From: Plantago major
Taxonomy: Eukaryota > Streptophyta > Magnoliopsida > Lamiales > Plantaginaceae
Length of the DNA stretch: 64,000 nt
Assembly: GCA_026545765.1 (NCBI GenBank)
Contig: CM048844.1
Location: forward strand, 69,297,035 to 69,361,034
Direction: 5' to 3'
Both the position numbers and the translations under genes were made by a program. The notes below the pieces were generated by a model, which worked only from the letters and a program-made list of their open reading frames with translations, ran no database searches and was not told the DNA's origin. Within the stretch, counting starts at the first letter, position 1, and each line of letters opens with the position of its first letter. Positions 33,059 through 44,199 of this stretch are shown here, piece after piece.

Positions 33059-35800
33059 ACTACGAAAACTTATAGTGTAGTGAAGTTAGCCGCGAGTGTC
33101 GGTCTCTCAGGACTGAACTAAGATAAGTTCTTTTTACGGAATATAATTATCAACAGGAAAGCAGTAAAAGGTTTGTTTGCTTCGGCAGCAAGTTCTAATT
33201 ACTAGTCTAACTCTAACTCTCAACACAAAGAAATCAAACACATGTATATCGATCTTATCAAGATAAGTTATCAAAATTACATAGTGGTGATGAATAATTA
33301 ATGCTAGCTAGCAGGAATAGATGCAATAATAACAATGGTGATTTACTCTAGTTATCTCAGGGACACGTCCAAACGATTATTACACTGCTCTAGGCGCTCT
33401 AGGCAGACACCTTATATATCAGATAAGGTATGATGTCTCTGTGACAATGAGCTAACCGAATTTGTTCTACAAAACACATAGCAATGGTGGAGTCGTCAAT
33501 TCTACCAAGCTACAATTAATAAGCCAATGTAGTTATTGTGTTTGCTACGAACCTATGGATTTGCAATCTCTAGACGTTCTGGTGGTAAAATGTTTGCATA
33601 ATCCTTTGATGATTATGTGGGTAAAATGCAATACAAATAACTACATACGCATTTAATCAAAGGCACAAAGTAAATCCCATCTTACTGTTATTTAATTGCA
33701 TAAACCCTAATTAGCATGCATTGAATCCATCATCACTCCCATAAAGGGGTGTCTAGCTACTCATGCTCATCACCAATAAGCAATAAATAATTAAACAACT
33801 CAACATCAATAATATCAAACGACGAAAAAGGAGAAATTGTTACCAAGAGGCTGTCACTACGCTTGGAGGATGACAAATCCCAAAATCAATCGGTCGAATA
33901 ATGACCAATGTATTGATAATTGATAATCACGAGCAATTACAATGTAAATCGGGTTCAATTCCTCCAATAATAGGTGGTGAAGGAATTTCCCAAGAATGAA
34001 GTCTAGGGTTTTTGAGTAAAGAGGAAAGAAAAAGTAAGGGAGAATTACATACTGATACCTCCCCCAATACTTTACTACCATACATGTAATCTTTCCTACA
34101 ATTTAATCACTATTTATCTGATTTTCCGAAGATGCCCTCAGTTGAACTTGTTACTTGCCTAAACAAGCATCAATCTAATTAATCTAATTGATACGTTATC
34201 ACGCTAATTTTAGTATATACAATATCACACTTTGAAAAAGGTCCTTCTCCGGCAAGAATCAGTCTGCCTTCTCCTTCTTCAATCGTCAATCGCCGGTGAG
34301 TGAAATTGACAATCGTAACTTGCCGACAATCGTTAGTCGGCAATAATCCTTCTTCGGCATTTTCCTACAAACTTACAAGCAAGTGTCTTCAATCGGCAAG
34401 CAAGCGTCTACAACCAAGCATCAATCGATTCTACCATCATCATCAATCGTCCTTCTCCTCCATCTTCAATCGAATTTTGGGAATCGTCTCCTCCATAGAT
34501 TCATCAATTTGTTTCCGAGAGTAACATGCTATTCTTGATACAATTCAAGCATCTTTTTTATTTTCTCAATTCAAGCATCTTTGTTATAGTCAGGAGACAA
34601 GCATCTTAGTTGCCTTCAATTCAAGCATCTCATTCTGGAATAAAAGCATCTCATTTCGTTCAAGATTTTAAATGTTATTTCAAGCACCATTAGCATTGTG
34701 AACTGACCAGCAGGCATCAAATTTCTGGAATTCAAGCATCATGAGAATTCATGCATCTATGTAATAACTGGAAAACAAGCATCTTTTGTTAGGAGACCAA
34801 GCATCTATTTCCTGGGATTCAAGCATCTCATTTGTGAACTTCAATCAGTTGACAGGAAATCAAGAACTGGAGCCCGGATATTTCTTGGTTTTCATGCCCA
34901 CTCAAAATCTAGCATCACTTTTCTTGAGATAAGCATCATAAGTATTGGATAAGAAGCACATATCATTGAAACCAAGCATCATAAGTACTTACAAACAAGC
35001 ATCACATTTCTGAAAAGCAAGCATCGTAATATTAATAACCATGCATCACATATCACAAACTCAATCCAATACAAAGTAAACAAATCAAGTTTAGATGAGT
35101 TTCAGAACAATAGAAGGTACAAAAAAGAAGCATCATTGTAGTAAAAAAATACATGAGCCAATGAATGAGTTAGGAAGCAAGAAGCTTGATTCTTGTGATG
35201 ATGATGCTTGCTTTATTGACTAAGATGCCTGCCTTATTTCAAAATGGTTTGAAATGAGCGCTTCTACTTCTGACGTTTGAAAAGCCTGGGAGACCTTCAA
35301 TATTGATTTTTGATTTTTAGTGAATCTTAGTTACCAAAATATATGATTTGATTAGATATGTAGTTAAGGATGTGAGTTCACTAAAAAAGGTAAGGTTACA
35401 TATAAAAGTTACTAAAATTAAGAAGATGACTAATTTGTAGAAATGTTTTGACTAATTTGTAGGATGTTTTTTTTATGTATGACTAATGCGTTTGAAGTTT
35501 TTAGGAGTAACATCATTTTGTAATTTTCTCAAGAGCCCAAGACCGCCTTGTTTCGCATCCTGGCTTCAAATCTGGTATTTTTGGCCTTCCCGCTCCGTTT
35601 ATGGCATCCGTTCGAGGCATTGGAACTTCGTACTGTTAAATGCATCTTTTTGCCTCCAAATCACGCGGTTTAACCAAATACCTACAAAACATACAAAACA
35701 CAAAAACGTAACAAAACACTAATAAAACACATAAAAACTATACTTGAGAATGACAATAAGACGGTAAAAAAGACTAAATGAGATGATGTAAAACTAGAAT
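33059..35800 (-). mobile_element. Athila-like LTR, minus orientation, split by an insertion
   Basis: 33059-33140 is the reverse of the LTR end at 28660-28745 (GGTCTCTCAGGACTGAAC..). 35520-35770 is the reverse of the LTR start at 27395-27560, sharing the GTGTTTTGTT..GTAGGT block, the 'CCAAGGCCT/CCAATGCCTC' block and ACCGTCTT. Between about 34200 and 35480 lies unrelated DNA carrying AAGCATC motifs. The left flank of the LTR end is also interrupted by the solo LTR at 31493-33053. Confidence 0.65.
34380..35135. repeat. Irregular array of AAGCATC motifs
   Basis: At least 15 exact AAGCATC copies lie on the plus strand between about 34416 and 35128, often within TTCAAGCATCT or ACAAGCATC. Several one-off variants (ATGCATC, AAGCACC, AAGCGTC, TAGCATC) are interspersed. 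Spacing is irregular (about 15-60 bp) and not a multiple of three. A reversed GATGATGCTTGC closes the block at 35200. The array sits in the insertion that splits the minus-strand Athila LTR. Confidence 0.9.
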
Positions 35801-36449
35801 ACATCAATCATGCTATGTAAATTAGAATAAACTAGAATACAGTCTGCACTCGACAGGATTTAAATCCATGGGTTATGACATCAAATACAATGTATAGGGA
35901 AAAAAAGACCCTTGTTTGTTTTTCCAAATTCCACTGGCATCCTTGTAAACAAACACGGCAAACACAGCAGATGTAAGATGAAATGCAAGGTTTTAATGAC
36001 GCTGAATTGGTGATCGTCTATAGAAGCCAATTGTCGGTAACAAAGCGCTCACATAGTTTGAATAGAAACAATAATATCTTCTCTATTAATACTAATCAAA
36101 TTTACAAAGTTAGATATTAATTTACAACGCGTCAATGACGATAGGGAAAGAAATTAAATAATGGTCCTGGAAATAAATAAATGTTGCATGTGATTTCAAT
36201 CAATGGATGTTCGCGTCTTTTTCTTCAGTTTTAGAATTTGGTACACTCGGCTACCCTCAAGATGAACTAGCTAAAATTAAGGACTCTTTTTTCTTTTCTT
36301 TTAACTTCACTTCCCATAATAACTCATGGTGATCAAAAGCTTGAACATATGAAGCATTCCAATGAAGCTTACGAATATATATCATCTACGTTGTAAACAT
36401 TAGAAAATTTTATTAGTAGCATCGATATTATACATAAATATAAAATATA
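35801..36449. other. AT-rich flank, nothing recognised
   Basis: No open frame or terminal repeat was identified between the Athila LTR start and the Stowaway at 36450. Confidence 0.5.
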
Positions 36450-36698
36450 CTCCCTCCGTCCCGCAAAACTTCATACATTTGCCATTTTTAGCCGTCCACA
36501 GAACTTCATACATTACCAAAAAAGGAAGCTACTCCACATCCACAAATAATAAACAATTTAACTTTACACTTAAATTACATCTTTTGTCACTAAAAGGTAC
36601 ACTTTTTCCCACATTTTCTATATTCTATCATTACTTTAAGTTTTCGCATAAAACTGCGCGCTAACCCTAATGTATGAAGTTCTCTGGGACGGAGGGAG
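36450..36698. mobile_element. Stowaway MITE, 249 bp
   Basis: CTCCCTCCGTCCC at the left and GGGACGGAGGGAG at the right are perfect inverted termini with TA on each side (36448-36449, 36699-36700). The interior pairs ACTTCATACATT with AATGTATGAAGT. It is the same family as 58751-59002. Confidence 0.95.
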
Positions 36699-36703
36699 TA
36701 TTG

Positions 36704-37091
36704 TGATGGAACCTTGCATTTTACCGGTCCATCACGAATTAATCAAAGTGTCTAGAGTTCGTCTATAAGGCCCAACCCGGTGGAATATCTCATTTTGGTA
36801 TTATTTTAATTAATTAGGTTAAAAATCATAGTTAAGCCAGAAGAAGTAAATTGCTAAATTCTCTCTAGATGGGCATGTAGATTTATTAGGATCTTATATT
36901 TATTTTTGCATATCTTTTTGTTATTTTTTATTTCCTTTAGAGTTCAGAACTACCTAAAATACTTGTCAGGTAGCCACTATAAATAGGACCATTACGGCTT
37001 AACCCTAATAACATGATTTATGACAATTGATATTTCCACTGAATTCGGTCGCGAACCGATTAAGCTACCGCTTAATTGTGAAAATACCCTA
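36704..37091 (+). mobile_element. 5' LTR of X, first part
   Basis: It is colinear with 48529-48930 of the 3' LTR. A TATAAATA at about 36979 (CACTATAAATAGGACC) is the likely promoter. It is cut at CCCTA (37087-37091) by the insertion of Y. Confidence 0.85.
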
Positions 37092-38408
37092 TGATGTGCA
37101 CTCAGAGATTTTGTTTTCCGTTTAGAATCTGTAATCTCCAAATACAATCAAGATTAAATTTATAAGACGGAAGTCCTCAAATCCACAGTTTATAGCGGAA
37201 AGTTGACTCGGGTTGTCGTTCTCCACGGACACTTACCATAGGAACAAGCAAATAACGTTGTAATTGTATGCAGAAAAGTAAACAGTTTTAATCTCAGACA
37301 GAATAATCAATTCGTAGTAAACCCTAAATTGCTTTGTTTGTAAATCAATGATGCAAAGGTGTAAAGGTTCCACAACCTCTCTTTGCTATGCTACTCCCAA
37401 CTTCCTAGTTAAAATCCTACGCAGTTACCTCTAATGACAGCAGCGTATAATACAATGGTGCTCAAGGCGCAATCGGCACGAGTACCCCTACTCAGTTCAA
37501 TGAAACTAATGTGTCACTCAGCAGAACATCACATCACGAAGTATGTACAGAGTTGTATAACTACGATTTACGTCAAATAACTATTCCATTAACATATCTC
37601 GGTATGTAAAGAAATAGCAAAAGCAGAGTTATGAAGGTTCGCCTTTACAAAAGAATGTTAGCTACTCCTAGTAACAAAGAACAATAATCGAAATCTAAGA
37701 AGAAAGGAAGAAGAAGCTTAGTCTCTGATGTTATTGATGTCTTCGTGCTGCTGCTTCTAAGGTTTCCTCCTTCTGGGTGCCTGACGGCCAATGGGTTGGG
37801 GTTTAACTTCCGCGAGGACTGGTTCTCTCTCCAGGAGAGCTGCTTTGTGAGCTGTGTGGATTCTGAGAACCCTGAGATCTTATTTATAGGTGAAATCTCG
37901 AGCTCAAATCGCCATTCTTCAATAAGGAAGGTTTAGGAAGACGGGCCTTAGCTTGACAGGCCAACAGAATAGCCCAGGAGAAAAACAGAAGGCAGACTAC
38001 GGTCGCCTGTGGACCGCAGTAGGGCCTCTGCGGTCCCCAGGCGGCCGCCATGTGCGATCCCTGTAGATTCGAATCTGTTTTCTTCGTTCTTCAATTTCGG
38101 GCTTCGAAACTTCATTTCCTCGAAAAGTGGCCTTCTACAAAGTTGTTCCATCTTCAATTATCTTCGCATCGGTTGATCGCATGACGTGTTTTTACTTCTT
38201 GAACTCCGTGCAACGGTCAATCCGGCGTATTCGCTTCCTTATCCCGATTTGGCACAATTATGCTATTTTGGTGCCTCAAAAACGCAATCATGACCTACAG
38301 AAAACACGCAAAGTTGGTAATTGACCATAAATCGATACAAATATTGCATCTAAGGCAAATAATGAGGGTCTAAAAGTATGCTATATGGCACATTTCATTG
38401 TCACATCA
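37092..38408 (-). mobile_element. 3' LTR of Y (1317 bp)
   Basis: TGATGTGCAC...TGTCACATCA, near-identical in layout to 45477-46814. On the minus strand it contains a TATAAATA near 37886-37893. A 9-bp dyad GGACCGCAG/CTGCGGTCC lies at 38011-38036, about 120 bp upstream of that TATA. A G-rich tract (CTAATTGGGGGTA) directly adjoins it at 38409-38421. Confidence 0.9.
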
Positions 38409-40095
38409 TACCCCCAATTAGTTTCTTGCTCATCCTTGAGTAAGGCAAAAATGATAATTAAGAAGTGACCATGTAATCAGCAGCAAAAATAAACCACCAC
38501 ATAGACAAGCAACCATTTTCAGGGTTCCTAACTCTACTGACTCGCTTAGTTTCCACTCCAACTTCATGACTCCACAACAAACAAGTAATAAGTAAGCATC
38601 ACTCACTAGAGCCAACAGTTACAAGTGTAATCAAATGTCCTTATAGGTGTACATCAAAATCATTACCTCGCGGTAATGTTATGCAATTCTGCTCCCAAAA
38701 ATCAAGGCATAAATCAAAGTAGTACTCAGGTTGACGTGGTAAGTAAATCAGGTAGGATAATATATAGAGGAGTGAAAGGCCAAGTATCATTAAAAGATAA
38801 CAAGGTAGAATAAAAGGGTATTTCAGGGGGACTTTATCCTTTCGGACACCGAGCTCCTTCCTTCGACTTCGTCTTCTCGTAATGATAAATCTTTAACTTC
38901 CCTTTTATCATCGTAGATACTCCATCAGTTACTTCACACATAGACTACATGCTCCTTTTTTCTCTTTCTTTTTCTTTTTGGCATACTATTTTTTGCAGTC
39001 GTTTTACTGACTCGTATGCTTCTGGTTGGCCATCATTGGATTCTTTTAGTCTCTCCATTTCTTGGTAGTGTATGTTTTACCGAATTCCGCACTTTTGTGC
39101 GTGCTGGTTTGGTATACATGCCATCAACCCTCACGGACATGTAGCTTTTTAGAGCCACGCCGGTATGCGGGTAGTATCTATAACATGCCCAACACAAAAA
39201 CGGTGATCACAAGGACCACAGATCCACTTCGAGACTTTTGTACCTTTGCTTTTTTCGGTACTTTCTTTTTTTTTTTTTTTTTTTTGGAGCAAGAGCTAGT
39301 GATTTTTAGAACTGGTAATAAATAGTAGGGCCAACAAGGTTACCTTTCGATGATGATCATCTTCCACTTCTCCCCCAAACCAATTTCTCGAACTGGGGTC
39401 AGGGTTTTCTTCTCTTCTTTCCCCCAAACCAATTCTCGATCATGATCAAAACATGATTCTCCTCCATTCTTTGGAACTCGTTGCTTCGTTTCTTCGTTCA
39501 AGCTCGGCGGTAGGTTGCTGTCACCGCTTTAGTAAATCAAGTATATGATATATGGTGGAGTTTCATAAGGGCTCAAAAAAGCTTTTAGCGGAGTTGGTGA
39601 AAGTTATAGAAAATGATTCAGAAAGGTGAGTACCACTAATCATATTCACGCTGCTGACAAATAAAGACTCAAGGGAAACAGTGTTCACACAGTTGCACAC
39701 AGGATTTCAATTAGAGTAGCAAGCAAACTCACTCATCAAAGTAGCGTGGGTCGGATTCGGTCAGAGTACATATTCAGCAAGCTGGAAAGCAAATCCACAA
39801 CCCCTCATCCTAGTTTTGGCCCACACTCGGTACTCTCCTACAGATCAAAATATTTTTCAACAAGTAAAAGACCTTAAAATAACAGATGAAAATAAAACTA
39901 ATACTAAAACATAAATTAAACTACAAGTTATTAAGTGCAAGTATTTAAAAGTTATTACAGACCGAGTAATTTAGCAAGTAGCAATCAAATTCCTCCCCCA
40001 AACCTAGCTAAGAGCAGATAGGAAAATTAGGAAAGTAAAGAGAAAAAATAAAAGATACTCCCCTCTCAGTGTTGTGCTTCCATGGAGAAATGCAT
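38409..40095. other. Spacer between ORF3 and the 3' LTR of Y
   Basis: It is non-coding. It includes a 20-base T run near 39266-39286 and 'CCCCCAAACC' repeats at about 39372, 39420 and 39994. No domain was recognised. Confidence 0.55.
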
Positions 40096-41306
40096 CTAGG
40101 ATGGAGTATCATCCGCTGGTGGAGTGAAGAAAGCATCCTGGCTTCCATAGTAGTTGCTCGGTCCTGTGCAAAGTGGCGGATGGAACGGTGGCTTAGGGTA
40201 GCAAGGTGGATAGTTATGATAAGGGTAGTTAGGATAACATGCTTCCAAGAAGGCCGTTTCCTGCTGAGCTTGAAGATAACCCAGGCACGAATTCCACTCC
40301 CTTCTTTGGCAGTTATCATACATCTCCTCTTGCTGCCTTATCTCTTCCTACTGGTTGGCATGGCATTGGTCCAAGAAAGCTTGCATCTGGCCTAGATCAA
40401 AAGTTACTTGCTGCTCGTTCCTCCTTTCCCTTGCTTCCCGAACCACTTCTCGGTGTGTGCTGAACATGCGTTCAACCCTTCTTATAGTGAATGGTTTGGT
40501 AAGAGCCAAGTTTCCTGCCCCTTTTATCTCCACTCCTTGCTCCTTGCATATCCCTGTTATCAAACCTGGGAATAGAAGATTCCTCCTTTGGTTACCTTTA
40601 AGCGAGATCATTTCTTCCATGATGATCCACCCAATGTCAACGTAATATCTCGCCATTATTGAATAGATCAATAATGCCTCCTATGCGTCGAATCCCAATT
40701 CGCGTTTCCTTGGTCGGAGATTGGTGCGCACAAATTGCACCCAAAACCTGGCATAGTCGTTGAGGGTTGTCTTCGGTATCTTCCTTTGTATGTCATCTTC
40801 CTCATAATCACTCCTCAAAAGCATGTGATGGATCTCATCTTTCACTTCCTTGTAGCTCATGTCAGAGTGCGGGGGTTCTATAAGATTTGGCCTCTTGTCC
40901 TTCTCCGGTATCTCATAGAACTTGTTGATAGTCTGAGGTCCGAATGTGAACTCGACTCCCCTTATGGTGATAGAAGGCAACTCTCTCTCATCATCTAGTT
41001 CGTCCACTTCTAGTTGGAAGAACTCCGCATAGAACTCCCTGATTACGTCGAGGTTGTAGCCATCGAGACAAGTAGTAAAGGATCCCTATCCTTGTGCGTG
41101 CAATGGCGTGAGCATCCAATTGAAATTCTCTCTTGAGGAGAATTTGATTTCGATGTTTCTTTGGGGGCTACTCCTCGGTTTCTGTTCACTTCTAACCATG
41201 CTTGAGCTTCCTTCGAGAGCGAAGGGCGAGTAGCACTCTTCTTGGGCCTTCCTCTCTTCTTGCTTGACTCCCCTACTTGTGCCTTCCTCATGGTACCTAG
41301 GTTCAA
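40096..41306 (-). pseudogene. ORF3 of Y, 'putative plant transposon protein' domain
   Basis: The N-terminal part (41306-41043) carries a basic, nuclear-localisation-like KKRGRPKKS. After a frameshift, the frame from 41007 continues to 40096 with stops at about 40681 and 40348. It shows VEFTFGPQTINKFYEIP, MSYKEVKDEIHHML, FVRTNLRPRKRE, ALLIYSIMARYYVDIGWII and LLFPGLITGICKEQGV. These are the blocks of the plant transposon protein domain often found in Athila-like third ORFs. The C-terminus is Pro/Tyr-rich. Molecular function is unknown, and the gene is inactivated. Confidence 0.7.
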
Positions 41307-42358
41307 AAAATGTGTGAGATAGCATGTTTGGAGCTAAATCAATTATAAGTCTAACATGTAAATCCATTGGGATTTCTTCTCCCCCAAACCTAGTATTTGG
41401 CACATCATGCATTCCAAAACTTAGCTGGTAACAAGACCAATAGCTTCTCCAAAATGATACAAGAACTAGTCACATAAACTCAATTTCACAAGGTGTCAAG
41501 TATCAAGTTGGAGAGTATAGTGCATATGAAGGATCGTCCTAAGAGCATATGGCTTAGCAAGTATGTTTCCTAAGCATAATATCATCAAGTAAAAACTATA
41601 CAAGAATGTAATCAAAAGAGAAAGAAGTCAAGTAAGAGAATTTGTTTCCTTGTGGCATTTGATCAAACACATGGTGAGCATGAACAAAAACTCTCAATTT
41701 CTCTAACAAGTTGCCATATCTCTACCAAGACAAGTGAACAAGTTAAACTCTACTAGTAAGCATGTAATCTCATCAACAATTAGCACCCATATCAATCAAA
41801 TGAATCATGTAATTGCAAGGCACCAAAGAAGTATGAAGAAAGTGCAAGCAAAGAGTTAAGGGATTTAAACTTGATAATGAAGATGAAACTGAGATGAACA
41901 AGAGTAGAGATCACTTACTTGATGTTGTTGATGGATAAATAAGCTAAGAATGCAATGGGTAAGTGCAAAATGTGAAGAAAGTGAAGATTTTGGGAGTAAA
42001 ATGAAGGGGGGGGGGGAAGAAATTCAAAGAGGGGTTTTTAAAAGGGGGAAGAGTGAGCTGCGGTCGACTGGCGACCGCAGTGAGGCTGCTACCTCAGTGC
42101 TCTCTTTTCACGATAAATCGCGTGTTTTCGAATCTTTTTGATTTTTTCGTTTTTTTCAAAAAGTAAACGTAACAAATAAGAAATTTTGAAAATGATTTTG
42201 AAAAAGTTTTTCAAAAAATAATTTCAGCATGGAAAACGAGAAAAAGACGAAAATTGAAAATGCGAAAGTAAATGCGTAAAAGTAAACGTAACCTTGGTTT
42301 GCCTCCCAAGAAGCGCTTGTTTTAGGTCTTATAGCTCGACCTCTGGTTTCATGAAGGC
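41307..42358. other. Non-coding spacer upstream of ORF3 in Y
   Basis: It matches the corresponding spacer of element Z (56105-56965) in reverse, including a G homopolymer (about 42007-42016). A 9-bp dyad CTGCGGTCG-ACTGG-CGACCGCAG is present at 42058-42080. The C-rich leader, AG-poor stretch and 'CAAGTAAGTGATCTC' suggest a leader and splice donor for ORF3 on the minus strand. Confidence 0.55.
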
Positions 42359-42815
42359 TTATTTGTCGAGGGTTAAACCCTCGATCCCGTTGAAGAACTT
42401 GTCCATCCATTCCCTTGTTGTGTAGCTCGAATCTTCTATCCAACATTTCATTTCTTCTTCCTCGATCTCATCCAGCTCCGGATCTTCGTCGATGTGAAAA
42501 GTAAACTCTAAGTAGTCATTGATTTCCTCTGGACAGTTCCATTCACCTTGACTCTCAGCAGATCCACATCTCCAGTTTTTGTCCTCCGACCCAAAGTGCT
42601 CGTCGGGAATCGATGGAGGAGTACTTTCAACCGATTCTTCTCCTGTCTCCCAGTACATCTTGAATAGATCCATCGGTGCTAGCAAATCTTCAAAAGGCAC
42701 AACCAATTCTTCTTCAGAGTCCATCCACCAATAGTCTATGGAAAAATTGATCCTTGCTGCCTTTGCTTCCTCCAAAGTCTCACTCGGAGTCCCAATTACT
42801 ATCCGGTGATTCGAT
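42359..42815 (-). pseudogene. ORF2 of Y, short acidic protein of unknown function
   Basis: The frame reads GTPSETLEEAKAARINF then a strongly acidic tail with WWMDSEEELVVPFEDLL and EINDYLEFTFHIDEDPE. It is closely similar to 55682-56104 of element Z. The ATG that starts the Z version is ATT here, so the start is lost. No known domain was recognised. It occupies the place where reverse transcriptase would be. Confidence 0.6.
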
Positions 42816-42879
42816 ATATTCATCGAAATCTCCCTTCTTGACACATTGATAACGGTGTTGGTGGTGGCCATAAGGTCTT

Positions 42880-43992
42880 CCCAGAAGCAAGGTGTCATTG
42901 TCCAGGTCTTCGCAGTCCACAATCAGGTAGTCTACATGAATATTGAGCCCCTACAGCTGAGTAATCACATTACGTACCTTGCCACAGGCAGTTGTAGTAG
43001 AGCCATTGACAACCAGTATGCCGGTCCTTTCTTCCATCATTCCTATTAAGCCAAGTTTCTTGTACACGGCGAGCAGCATCATATTAATGCTGGCTCCTAG
43101 ATCCAGGGTTCCTGTGGCCGTCTTCCCCTTGATGACAACATCAATGTTGAAAGCCCAAGGCAAAAACCACCGTTCTTACTTCTTAGATTAAGTACTGTAT
43201 TTTCTCACACTTTTCTTTCTCTGTTCTAAAATCTATTATATGATTATATGAGCAACTTTGGTTTGGTTTGGGTCTAGCAGTTTATTAATGATGTTGTTAC
43301 TTAAGTATGTATTCTCTGTTTCAATTAACTTCAATAATTATTAACTAATTCATCTTTGCATTCTTAATTTATTGCTTTAATTAGGGTAATCATGATTCGT
43401 ATTTCGTGTTTAGCGAGTTTCTGACATGTGTTAGTTTTCATATAGTATTAGGTGTTCGATCAAATTCGTTCACAATATATTACATTTTCTTTTCCTGTCC
43501 AAAGCAGATTTAATTTCTTAGACATAGTAGAACTGGTTTTGACCTTTCTTCTTCAGGCGGAGAATCTTTTTCACACCCGAATGTTGTAGGAGAAGGTTTG
43601 AGGCCATTACCTTGCGTCCCTTCGGGGTTCTTTCGTCTAGATTCAGTACGGTTTCCCCTCCTGATTCCTGTAACCTCGGCCACTTCAACAATCATCATAG
43701 CTCTCTCGGTGTGACCCGACAGCTTGTCCTTGTTATGTTGCAGTTCCCCTACTTCTTTGGCGATTTGACCAATCTTCAGTTCCATTCTTCTCAAAGTGTT
43801 GTTGGTTCTCCTGAAGTTATCCTCAGCCTTGGCGATAAAGGAATTGGACCTCGCGGTAAATTCACCCTGCTGCTTCACAAATTTCTCAATGTCTCCCATC
43901 TCCTTCATTATGGTATCTATCTTATCTTCCATGGAGGATGGCTTGAGCAGGTTTCTTAACGGCCTTGGTGGGGGTGTGGGAACAGGTTTCAT
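42880..43992 (-). pseudogene. Gag C-terminus and protease of Y, interrupted by an insertion
   Basis: A coiled-coil-like region (43992-43523: MEDKIDTIMKEMGDIEKF, MELKIGQIAKEVGELQ) is followed by the protease (43163-42951) with TGTLDLGASINMM and AVYKKLGL. They are separated by a 327-bp insertion at 43188-43514. The retropepsin motif is DLGAS instead of DTG/DSG, as is usual in Athila elements. Further frame damage follows the protease. Confidence 0.75.
43188..43514. mobile_element. 327-bp insertion with 8-bp duplication TTCTTAGA
   Basis: TTCTTAGA is present at 43180-43187 and 43515-43522. The intervening AT-rich DNA is absent from the matching place in element Z (about 55322-55335). An 8-bp duplication suits the hAT superfamily, but the termini show only weak inverted similarity, so the family is unresolved. 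Confidence 0.6.
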
Positions 43993-44199
43993 TGTAGGTG
44001 GTCTAGGTGGTAATTCGGGTGGGTTTAAGCTAGGTCCAGTACGGTATTATAAGAGAGGGTGTTGAGAGATAAAGTTGTTTACCGGTTAGTTCCTCGGCCT
44101 CCATTTCCTTGATTCTTGCACATAATGTGCCTCTTCCAGTGGTGTTGCTTCCTCCGGTCCTTCATCCACAACATCCTTCTTCCCCATCCTTATCTCTAT

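Noticed and set aside
34380-35135. CRISPR-like array
   Set aside because: The AAGCATC unit is only 7 nt, spacing is irregular, and the context is a plant nuclear retrotransposon; there are no cas genes.
41950-42141. Small ORF with a poly-Gly stretch
   Set aside because: It is read-through of the G homopolymer in the Y spacer, on the strand opposite to the element's genes.
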